NCBI GenBank assembly: GCA_949299165.1
Contig: CASFZJ010000015.1
Span: forward strand, 1 to 59,182
DNA from: an uncultured bacterium
GTDB lineage: Bacteria > Bacillota_I > Bacilli_A > RFN20 > CAG-826
Length of the DNA: 59,182 nucleotides
Direction: 5' to 3'
Numbering within the stretch: position 1 is the stretch's first letter; each line of letters starts with the position of its first letter. The translations under genes were made by a program, and so were the position numbers. Under the pieces are notes generated by a model, which was given only the letters and a program-made list of their open reading frames with translations, ran no database searches and was not told the DNA's origin. Shown here piece after piece: positions 27,615 through 34,351 of this stretch.

Positions 27615-28344
27615 TATGAGAAAAGATAAAGTTTTAAAAAGAATAAATAAGAAATTTTTAAATGGTGTAGCCCATAGAGGTTTACATAATTCCTTATATC
27701 CAGAAAACAGCGTTTCTGCTTTTAAGAATGCAATTGATAAAGATTTTGCATTCGAACTAGATGTACACTTAACAAAAGATAATGAAGTATTAGTTAGTCA
27801 CGATTCTAATTTAAAGAGAATGTGTAATAAGGATGGTGTAATTGAGGAGTTAACTTTAAAAGAGATTAAAGCTAATTATAAATTACCTAATGGTGAAACA
27901 TTACCTACCCTTAAAGAAGTCTTAACTATATGTGATGAGAAAGTTCCGATAGTAATAGAACTAAAACCTTATGCTAAGACCAAGAATTATAAAGTTTTAT
28001 CTAATAAGGTTTTAGAACTATTAAGTAAAGTTAGAAATAAAGGGAACTTTATCATCATCTCCTTTTACCCTCAATGTCTGCTTCCTTTTAAAAAGCATGA
28101 ATTTGTGAGGTGCTTATTAGTTGATTCTAAAAATAGATGGACCTACATGTTTAGGTATTTCTTTGAAGGACTTGATTTAGAATACACTCTCCTTAAAGAA
28201 AGAAAATATCAGAAAGCCTTCAAGAGATATTTAATGATGGCTTGGACCATTGAAAGTGTTGAAGAGTTAAAATCTATTAAAGATTACATTGATTTACCTA
28301 CATTCCAATATATCCATATAAAGGAATTGATGGAGTTTAAGTAA
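27607..28344 (+). CDS. ugpQ: Glycerophosphodiester phosphodiesterase
   Basis: A 245-residue cytoplasmic GDPD that releases glycerol-3-phosphate from glycerophosphodiesters. Signatures: VAHRGLHNSLYPENSVSAF (catalytic His and Glu), ELDVHLTKDNEVLVSHD (metal-binding Glu/Asp and second His), and IVIELKP. Length is typical. It overlaps the MFS gene, so co-transcription is likely; the transporter could supply its substrate. A second ATG at 27616 is an alternative start. Confidence 0.9.
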   Translation: MTNMRKDKVLKRINKKFLNGVAHRGLHNSLYPENSVSAFKNAIDKDFAFELDVHLTKDNEVLVSHDSNLKRMCNKDGVIEELTLKEIKANYKLPNGETLPTLKEVLTICDEKVPIVIELKPYAKTKNYKVLSNKVLELLSKVRNKGNFIIISFYPQCLLPFKKHEFVRCLLVDSKNRWTYMFRYFFEGLDLEYTLLKERKYQKAFKRYLMMAWTIESVEELKSIKDYIDLPTFQYIHIKELMEFK

Positions 28345-28394
28345 AACTTAAATTGTAAGGCATCCGTTTCCGTCCAACTAACAAATTAATCTAA

Positions 28395-28520
28395 TTTTAG
28401 TGCTCTTTACGAGCTTCTCGAATCATAGAGCCCACCTCAATGGGTGGATAACGTTCTCAAGCGAGCTTATATTCGGCTGCCGGCCAACCTACATTTATAA
28501 TTTTTAATTAAAAATTATAC
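28395..28520 (-). ncRNA. Probable omega RNA (TnpB guide RNA) at the element's right end
   Basis: On the minus strand, directly after the tnpB stop, lies a compact stretch clearly richer in G+C than its surroundings. It holds a 22-nt AT palindrome (28497-28518), GGCcGGCaGCC-type pairing, a CCACC/GGTGG hairpin, and near the end GAGAAGCTCGTAAAGAGCAC with a GCTC/GAGC hairpin. Structured RNA overlapping the tnpB 3' end and finishing at the element end is how omega RNAs (HEARO) of IS200/IS605 and IS607 elements are placed. The guide would follow near 28395. The exact ends are estimates. Confidence 0.6.
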
Positions 28521-29858
28521 ATTTGATAAACTAATTTTTGCCTTATTAGATTGATTTATTAATTTTGTATAATCAGTAGCTTTATTTGGAAGTTCTACGA
28601 AATTATATTGAATCTTGTTAATTTTTAAATCTTTCTCTAACTTTTTAAATTCTTCATCGTTTAATTTAGAAGATCCATATCCAATCGTTTTCTTCATATA
28701 TTTAAATAAATTCGATGCTGCATTTAAATCACGATCTATTTTTAAACCACAGTTTGTGCATTCATATATTCTGTCGCTTAATTTTATATTATCTTTTTTG
28801 TGATCACATTTTACACATAATTTAGTGCTTGGGTAATCCATTGGTGCTTCAACAATTCTTCGGCCGTTTATTAAATTAATTTTCTTTTTAAGTTTGTCTA
28901 GGGTTTCCGCAAAGCAGATATCATAGTTTTTTCTAGCGAAGAATTTCTTCTTCGTTAATTCTTTTACATCTAATGTTTCTATACATATTGCTGCAAAGTT
29001 TCTTATTAATACAGAAACTACTTTATTTAAATAATCTTCCTTCTTGTTGAAAATTTTTCGTCGAAATTTCCTAAGTTTTGCAGTCATTTTGAGAAAATTG
29101 TTAGATTTTTTTGTTATGTCTCCCTTACTTCGCGGGTGTCGTTTTCTTGCTAATTTAATATTTATCTTCTTAAGTTTTATCAAAGATTTTTTGAAGTGTA
29201 ATGGGTTATCAATAGCTAGACCGCAAGAGATTGTAATTGCAGTCTTTAAACCTAAGTCAATACCAATAGCTTTATCTGTGTTTAAGAATTTATAAGAGTG
29301 CGACTTAAGAAAATCCTCTTGTGTCATTGCATAAAGTAAGCTGACATAATATTTTTCACAATCTTTTTTAAAGTAAGCAGCGATTATGTGTCCGCTAGGG
29401 AAGCGTAAAGCATTGAAGATTTTAATTGGAGTTTTAAGTCCATTAAAATATATGAACGATCGTTGTTTATGTATTCTTGTTGTGATTTTAATTTCATCAC
29501 CTTTTAAATAAAACTTGTTGTAGTTATTTTTGTCTTTTAGTTTAAATAAACGAAGATTTTCAGGTTTAGGATCTTTTCTAAATGAATAAATTTTAATCGC
29601 TAAATTATTAAAAGTCTTATTAATTGATGAAAAAGGAATATCATCAAATTGATGAAAGTTTCTTTTGTTTTTTAAGAAATCTCTTTTTAAATATTCAGCT
29701 GATAATATAAGACCTTCTTTTTCTAATCTTTCTTTAAAATTAGTTAAAGAAAAATTGATAACTGATCTTATCTCGCTAAACTTTTTATCTAAAAGTTTAC
29801 TTTGAGTTTTGTTAACAGCAAGAGCTACGACTTGAGCGACATAAATTAAATTAGACAT
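28515..29858 (-). CDS. tnpB: TnpB, RNA-guided transposon-encoded nuclease
   Basis: A 447-residue TnpB with all catalytic parts: RuvC-I Asp201 in GIDLGLK, RuvC-II Glu294 in ICIETLDV, the zinc ribbon C348-x2-C351 and C367-x2-C370, and RuvC-III Asp377 in DRDLNAASN. TnpB proteins use an omega RNA to cut DNA and help keep the element in place. The ATG has an AAAGGAA site. A ~65-residue Lys-rich tail follows the last motif. Nothing is missing, so it is probably active. Confidence 0.9.
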   Translation of the reverse strand: MSNLIYVAQVVALAVNKTQSKLLDKKFSEIRSVINFSLTNFKERLEKEGLILSAEYLKRDFLKNKRNFHQFDDIPFSSINKTFNNLAIKIYSFRKDPKPENLRLFKLKDKNNYNKFYLKGDEIKITTRIHKQRSFIYFNGLKTPIKIFNALRFPSGHIIAAYFKKDCEKYYVSLLYAMTQEDFLKSHSYKFLNTDKAIGIDLGLKTAITISCGLAIDNPLHFKKSLIKLKKINIKLARKRHPRSKGDITKKSNNFLKMTAKLRKFRRKIFNKKEDYLNKVVSVLIRNFAAICIETLDVKELTKKKFFARKNYDICFAETLDKLKKKINLINGRRIVEAPMDYPSTKLCVKCDHKKDNIKLSDRIYECTNCGLKIDRDLNAASNLFKYMKKTIGYGSSKLNDEEFKKLEKDLKINKIQYNFVELPNKATDYTKLINQSNKAKISLSNV

Positions 29859-29887
29859 AATTAATATTCCTTTCTCTTAATAAATAA

Positions 29888-30221
29888 GTAGCAATAGAAG
29901 GCATAGGAATGAGTGCGAAGCACATAAAGCACTATGCCTTCCATGAATGGGCAGCAATTCTTTGCTACCTATATGAAGAAATCTATTCAAGAAAGAAGGA
30001 TAAACATAATAGATTTCTTCATATAACAAAACGATAGATATAAGTAAGGCACTAGCTAGTGAAAGAAAAGAAAATTTTAGCGGAAGGTCTAACTAGCACC
30101 CTAACTTAATAAGACTTAACGAAACTTGATAAATATCTATTCAAGTTTCGTTATATGAAGACACTCAAGATAACAGTTACTTAGCGAAAGGGGGTAAATG
30201 GAATTGAGTGTCCTCATATAA
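29888..30221 (+). ncRNA. Chain of strong stem-loops upstream of the small-ORF array (putative structured RNA)
   Basis: No convincing gene but at least four strong hairpins. (1) Nested stems GTAGCAA/TTGCTAC (29888-29968), GAAGGCATAG/CTATGCCTTC and GTGC-GAA-GCAC. (2) A perfect 18-bp stem, 29970-29987 with 30008-30025. (3) A perfect 12-bp stem, AACGAAACTTGA/TCAAGTTTCGTT (30118-30152). (4) 17 bp with one mismatch, 30151-30168 with 30204-30221, ending 10 bases before the first array ATG. A possible plus-strand promoter is TTGAGC (29832) - 18 bp - CATAAT (29856). Strand is inferred from the array ORFs. It could be partly the left end of the TnpB element. Confidence 0.55.
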
Positions 30222-30231
30222 TACGACGGAG

Positions 30232-30324
30232 ATGAAACTCAATTTTGTCAAAAAAATTTTCACAAAATTTAAATTTCTTTATTTCTGGCACCTAGTGAAG
30301 AAGAATTTTAAGAAGTTTCCTTAA
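30232..30324 (+). CDS. Array peptide 1, 30-residue cationic peptide
   Basis: Begins MKLNFVKKIFTKFKFL and continues YFWHLVKKNFKKFP: nine Lys, one His, no acidic residue, ten aromatic residues, so amphipathic and antimicrobial-like. It differs from peptide 2 by two silent changes (GTC/GTT, TTC/TTT) and a final Pro/Ser. The upstream GGAG touches the ATG, closer than normal, so translation is unproven. Confidence 0.45.
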   Translation: MKLNFVKKIFTKFKFLYFWHLVKKNFKKFP

Positions 30325-30353
30325 AAATAGATCCTTCACTTAATACGAAGGCG

Positions 30354-30446
30354 ATGAAACTCAATTTTGTTAAAAAAATTTTTACAAAATTTAAATTTCT
30401 TTATTTCTGGCACCTAGTGAAGAAGAATTTTAAGAAGTTTTCTTAA
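30354..30446 (+). CDS. Array peptide 2, 30-residue cationic peptide
   Basis: Same as peptide 1 except for a C-terminal Ser. The leader is GAAGGCG directly before ATG. The last codons and stop lie in the loop-side half of the hairpin that precedes unit 3. Confidence 0.45.
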   Translation: MKLNFVKKIFTKFKFLYFWHLVKKNFKKFS

Positions 30447-30475
30447 AAATTGGTTCTTCACTTAATACGAAGGCG

Positions 30476-30544
30476 ATGAAACTCAATTTTGTTAAAAAAA
30501 TTTTTACAAAATTTAAATTTCTTGTTTCTGGCACCTTGCATTAA
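30476..30544 (+). CDS. Array peptide 3, 22-residue version with altered C-terminus
   Basis: Shares MKLNFVKKIFTKFKFL, then reads VSGTLH and stops, because one base is lost relative to copies 1 and 2 after codon 16. It looks like a frameshifted, possibly degenerate copy. Confidence 0.35.
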   Translation: MKLNFVKKIFTKFKFLVSGTLH

Positions 30545-30596
30545 TGGATTTTAAGGAATTTCTTTAAAAATAGTTCCTTCACTTAATACAACGGAG

Positions 30597-30674
30597 ATGA
30601 AACTCAATTTTGTTAAAAAAATTTTTACAAAATGTAAATTTCTTCAAAGGCACTTAATTTTTAAAAAGCTTTGA
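30597..30674 (+). CDS. Array peptide 4, 25-residue cationic peptide with one Cys
   Basis: MKLNFVKKIFTKCKFLQRHL followed by IFKKL: seven Lys and one Arg, no acidic residue. Phe13 of the other copies is Cys here. The C-terminal half differs from copies 1-2 but keeps the basic, hydrophobic pattern. Confidence 0.4.
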   Translation: MKLNFVKKIFTKCKFLQRHLIFKKL

Positions 30675-30722
30675 GAGAGGGGGGAGAAAAAAATTTAAGT
30701 GCCTTCATATATTACGAAGGCG

Positions 30723-30851
30723 ATGAAAACGAAAAATGTTAAAAAAATTTTTAAGAAAATTAAAAATATTTTTCTTAAATTTAAAAAATACGATATTTAT
30801 CGATATTTTTTGACAAAAATTTTTTTAAAAAAATTTGAACTTTTTTACTAA
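30723..30851 (+). CDS. Array peptide 5, 42-residue divergent cationic peptide
   Basis: Starts MKTKNVKKIFKKIKNIFLKF and ends KIFLKKFELFY: thirteen Lys, one Arg, one Asp, one Glu. The DNA is clearly divergent from the other copies, yet the spacing of Lys pairs and hydrophobic residues is kept, as is the GAAGGCG leader. This is the best hint that a peptide, not only an RNA, is conserved. Confidence 0.45.
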   Translation: MKTKNVKKIFKKIKNIFLKFKKYDIYRYFLTKIFLKKFELFY

Positions 30852-30865
30852 AATTTTAATAAAAG

Positions 30866-30895
30866 TTTAAAAAAGCTCCTTTTTGAGAAAGGAGC
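30866..30895 (-). terminator. Intrinsic terminator of the minus-strand GNAT gene
   Basis: Stem GCTCCTTT/AAAGGAGC (30875-30882, 30888-30895) with a 5-nt loop, followed on the minus strand by a T-rich tract. It lies 20 bp past the stop of the GNAT gene and separates it from the array. Confidence 0.8.
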
Positions 30896-30915
30896 GGAAG
30901 GAGTTTTGGCTTACT

Positions 30916-31419
30916 TCATTCTTTAAATGATTCTTTTGGATTAGCAACAAATTCTAAACCTTGAAAATTAAATTTTTTAGTTTTACCTGCAATAGAAGTA
31001 GATAAAGTAATTGTATCAATCGCGTTAAAACCTAATTTATGATAAAGCTTTAAAGCACTAATGTTATTTGGCGCAACTTCTATTTGAACACGAGGATTAC
31101 CGCGTGATAAAACAATCTCTTTAAGTCTTTTTAAAGCAAAACTTGCTAAACCTTTTCTTCTAAAATCACTTTTTATATAGAGATATTCAATATTATTAGT
31201 ATATCCATATTTTTCATTAGCAAAGATAAATCCAGCAATTTCATTTTCAAAAGTAATTAAATATCCATAACATTTTGGAGAAAGCATACGTCTAATATCT
31301 TCTAAAACATCATCATCACTTACATCAACAAGTTGCGTTCTCCAAAAATCTTTGAGCATTATTGAAAGCTCACTTAAATCATGTAACGATATTTTTCTAA
31401 TCTCTTTTTTGTTTTGCAT
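30916..31419 (-). CDS. GNAT family N-acetyltransferase
   Basis: A 167-residue acetyltransferase: LYIKSDFRRKGLASFALKRL is the acetyl-CoA loop, followed by QIEVAPNNISALKLYHKLGF, typical of RimI-like members. Substrate unknown. It lies between the small-ORF array and the primase-helicase gene, facing the array; no functional link is visible. Confidence 0.85.
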   Translation of the reverse strand: MQNKKEIRKISLHDLSELSIMLKDFWRTQLVDVSDDDVLEDIRRMLSPKCYGYLITFENEIAGFIFANEKYGYTNNIEYLYIKSDFRRKGLASFALKRLKEIVLSRGNPRVQIEVAPNNISALKLYHKLGFNAIDTITLSTSIAGKTKKFNFQGLEFVANPKESFKE

Positions 31420-31529
31420 GTTTAAAATCTAGCATAAATAAGGCATAATTGCAAATTTAAGGGATTTTGACCGGCACTTTTTCAGCGACAAGATCGGTTT
31501 AAAGAAAAAGTTTTTTTCACAATAAAAAA

Positions 31530-34283
31530 ATGTTAAAGATTAAAAAAATCACACTTTTATGTTATTTTAAATTTGTGGATGAAACATTCTTAATTGACAA
31601 AATTAAAAAAGAAAATGAATTACTTAAGGCCGAAAACGAAAAGCTTAAGAGACTTTTAAAATTACATAATATTAGCTTTGAAGAAGAATTATTGGAAGAT
31701 TTAAAATTTTCAAAAAGCGAAAAAATAAGTCTTTATCGCTCATTATTTATTGGTCGAGAAGATGTTTTTGCCGAACAATATGTAACAAAACTTGGCAAAA
31801 AAGGATTTTCTCCCGTTTGTAAAAATAAATTTCAATACGGATGTCAAATTGCGACTCTTGGTTGTAAAAATTGCAAAAATAAAGAATATCTAACTTATTC
31901 AGATGATGTTATTGAGCAGCACATAAGAGGCGAAAAATCTTATGGAATTTATGCATTAAATCAAGAAGACAAATGTAAATTTGTGGTTGCTGATTTTGAT
32001 AAAGATGATTTTAAAAGAAGTGCTCTTGAATTTAAAAAAGTTGCAAGTTTTTATGATATTGATGTTGCGCTTGAAATTTCTCAGTCAGGAAACGGGGCTC
32101 ACGCCTGGATATTTTTTGATGAATTTGTTCAAGCAAAAAGTGCAAGAAAAATAGCTAACTTTATTTTAGAAAAATGTTTTGAAAACGGTGAAAATTCTGA
32201 TTTAGATAGTTTTGATCGAATCATTCCTAATCAAGAAAAAAATGGTGTTACTGGTTTTAGCTCACTTATTGCTTTGCCATTAAGCGGAAGATGTCAAAAA
32301 ACTAAAACCACCTTATTTGTTAATCAATATTTTGAACCTTATGAAAATCAGTTTGCGTATTTATCAAAGGTGAAGAAATTAAGCTTTTTTGATGTTCAAA
32401 GAATTTTAGGAATAATTATTGAAGAATATAAAGATAATGACTTAATTGGGTTTCAAAATATAAGAATTGATAAAAGTGATTTCAAAGATAATTTTTCTAT
32501 TTTGTTAAATAATACTATCGAAATAAATAAATCAAAAATATCCAAGAAATGTGAGGGATTTTTTAGAAAACTCGGCGTTATTTATAACAAATCTTACTTT
32601 GAAAATATGGTAAAAGGCTTTCCAACCTATGGTGAAAAATCACGTTTTAAACTGTATGAAGAAAATGATTTTTTGATTAAATTACCTCGTGGCGTTTTGT
32701 CAAACTTAAAAGAAATATTAGATGCAAAAGGAATAAAATATTCTTTTATTGATAAGCGAGAAAGTGGCACAAAAATTGATGTTAATTTTAATGGTGCGTT
32801 ACGTTACGAACAAGAAATTGCTCTTAAAGCTTTAAAAGATAGTGAAAATGGGATTCTTGTTGCCCCAACTGCATTTGGTAAAACAATTGTTGCGATTGCC
32901 TTAATTTGCGAATTAAAAATAAATACATTAATCTTAACCGATAAAATTCAATTAATTGGTCAACGGAAAGACAAAATTACTGAATTCACAAATTTAGATA
33001 AAAAAGAAATTGGCGAATATCACTCTACCAAAAAGAAGTTAACTGGAGTTATTGATATTTCATCTTTGAAATCTTTAAGTAGCGAAAATGTTGATGAATC
33101 AATTTTTACAAGGTATGGACTTATAATTGTTGATGAAGTTCATCATATTGGTGCAGAAAGTTATTTTCAAACGATAAAGAAATTTAACGCTAAATATATG
33201 TTTGGTTTAACTGCAACGCTCAAAAGAAGTGATGGAAATGAAAAAATTGTGACAAAAGCGATTGGAGACGTAATTTTTGAAGCAAAAGAAAACGGCACCG
33301 ATTTTGAAAGAATATTACACCCTATATTTACTGATTTTAATTACGATTTGAATTTATTAAAAACGAGATCGAATCGAGTTGACTACAATGAACTCGTCAA
33401 ATTTTTATATAAAGACAATGAAAGAAATGAACTTATAGTTTCTTATATAAATAACGATATTGGGATAAGAAATATTTTGATTTTAACTGAAAGAATTGAA
33501 CATGCTGAGATTTTAAAAGATATGTTATCAAGATTAAATCCAGATAAAGAAATTAAAATGATAAATGGTTCAATGACGAGTCCTGAAAAACGCGAATTTA
33601 AATCTTATCTTGATTCTCTTAATGATGATAAGGTAACGATAATTTCGACTGGTAAATTTATTGGTGAAGGATTTGATTTAGATCGACTAGATGAACTATT
33701 TATTGCTCTTCCAATAAAATGGGAAGGAAGCTTACAACAATATGTCGGACGTTTACATCGAAAAAGAAATGGAAAAGAAAAAGTTGATGTCTATGATTTT
33801 GTTGATGTTAAAATTCCTATTTTTGAAAACATGTTCAACGCAAGACTTAATAAATATCATAAGTTGAAATATGTCGCTAAGGTTAACAAAGAAGAAAATA
33901 TAATTTTTGGCATAGATAACTACTTTAAACGAGTGTTAGAAGATATTAAAAACGCTAAAAATTCGATTCGTATCTTTGCAAATTATTATTTTGATAAAAC
34001 TTTAGAAATTATCTTAAATAATTCTAGTGTTGAAACTCTTGTATATATAAATAAGGATATAAGTTTTAAAGTTAATGAAAACGTTAAAATAATCAGCAAA
34101 AAAGTTTTGTTAAACGCAATTGTGATAGATGATGAAATAATCCGGCACGGCTCTTTAAATCCATTTATATTTAATAAAAAAGAAGATGAAAATGCGATTT
34201 TAAGAATCGTTGATAAAAAATACTCAAAGATCCTTGTTAATGAGCTTGGCGAAGATGAAGTGCTTAAAAATTTCTTGTTCTAA
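31530..34283 (+). CDS. TOTE-type archaeo-eukaryotic primase fused to SF2 helicase and PLD-like domain
   Basis: A 917-residue multidomain protein. A short coiled coil (KIKKENELLKAENEKLKRLL) is followed by an AEP primase domain of the TOTE conflict-system type, with VVADFDKDDFKRSA (metal Asp residues) and SQSGNGAHAWIFF. Next comes an SF2 helicase: Walker A APTAFGKT near 445, DEVHH near 535, and motif VI QQYVGRLHRKR near 736. The C-terminus resembles a phospholipase-D-like domain (RHGSLNPFIF). Such fusions are linked to conflict with mobile elements or repair priming. There is no ribosome binding site before the ATG at 31530; a GTG at 31575 is an alternative start. Confidence 0.8.
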   Translation: MLKIKKITLLCYFKFVDETFLIDKIKKENELLKAENEKLKRLLKLHNISFEEELLEDLKFSKSEKISLYRSLFIGREDVFAEQYVTKLGKKGFSPVCKNKFQYGCQIATLGCKNCKNKEYLTYSDDVIEQHIRGEKSYGIYALNQEDKCKFVVADFDKDDFKRSALEFKKVASFYDIDVALEISQSGNGAHAWIFFDEFVQAKSARKIANFILEKCFENGENSDLDSFDRIIPNQEKNGVTGFSSLIALPLSGRCQKTKTTLFVNQYFEPYENQFAYLSKVKKLSFFDVQRILGIIIEEYKDNDLIGFQNIRIDKSDFKDNFSILLNNTIEINKSKISKKCEGFFRKLGVIYNKSYFENMVKGFPTYGEKSRFKLYEENDFLIKLPRGVLSNLKEILDAKGIKYSFIDKRESGTKIDVNFNGALRYEQEIALKALKDSENGILVAPTAFGKTIVAIALICELKINTLILTDKIQLIGQRKDKITEFTNLDKKEIGEYHSTKKKLTGVIDISSLKSLSSENVDESIFTRYGLIIVDEVHHIGAESYFQTIKKFNAKYMFGLTATLKRSDGNEKIVTKAIGDVIFEAKENGTDFERILHPIFTDFNYDLNLLKTRSNRVDYNELVKFLYKDNERNELIVSYINNDIGIRNILILTERIEHAEILKDMLSRLNPDKEIKMINGSMTSPEKREFKSYLDSLNDDKVTIISTGKFIGEGFDLDRLDELFIALPIKWEGSLQQYVGRLHRKRNGKEKVDVYDFVDVKIPIFENMFNARLNKYHKLKYVAKVNKEENIIFGIDNYFKRVLEDIKNAKNSIRIFANYYFDKTLEIILNNSSVETLVYINKDISFKVNENVKIISKKVLLNAIVIDDEIIRHGSLNPFIFNKKEDENAILRIVDKKYSKILVNELGEDEVLKNFLF

Positions 34284-34351
34284 AAAATATAAAAATTACT
34301 ACTAATCAAACTCTTTTTTCATTATAATTACTAGCGAAAGAAAACTTAATT

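Larger units (their letters stand above)
28395..29880 (-). mobile_element. IS200/IS605- or IS607-like element carrying only tnpB
   Basis: An intact tnpB and a probable omega RNA, with no transposase tnpA next to it. The right end is placed after the GAGCAC hairpin near 28395. The left end is uncertain; it could lie anywhere between the tnpB ribosome binding site (about 29870) and the first hairpin (29888-29968). It could be moved in trans by a TnpA elsewhere, such as the IS607-like one at the window edge. Confidence 0.45.
30222..30851 (+). repeat. Tandem array of five ~122-bp units, each with a hairpin, conserved leader and short ORF
   Basis: ATG-to-ATG distances are 122, 122, 121 and 126 bp. 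Each unit has (a) a stem-loop, (b) the leader TAATACGAAGGCG or TAATACGACGGAG right before ATG, and (c) in units 1-4 a shared ~50-bp block starting ATGAAACTCAATTTTGT. The stems differ in sequence but keep pairing: AGTGAAG/CTTCACT before unit 2, AGTGAAGAA/TTCTTCACT before unit 3, AAGGAA/TTCCTT before unit 4, AAGGCACTTAA/TTAAGTGCCTT before unit 5. The start of the shared block is itself a near-perfect hairpin (AATTTTGT/ACAAAATT). Confidence 0.9.

Noticed and set aside
30241-30660. Alternative reading frame in the array starting at an internal TTG (LKKFLQNLNFF...)
   Set aside because: The T/C differences between copy 1 and copies 2-4 are silent in the ATG frame but change Leu to Ser in this frame, and the start codon is weaker.
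30222-30851. CRISPR array
   Set aside because: The repeated block is ~60 bp within a ~122-bp unit, the intervening sequence is related hairpin rather than unique spacer, and no cas genes are present.
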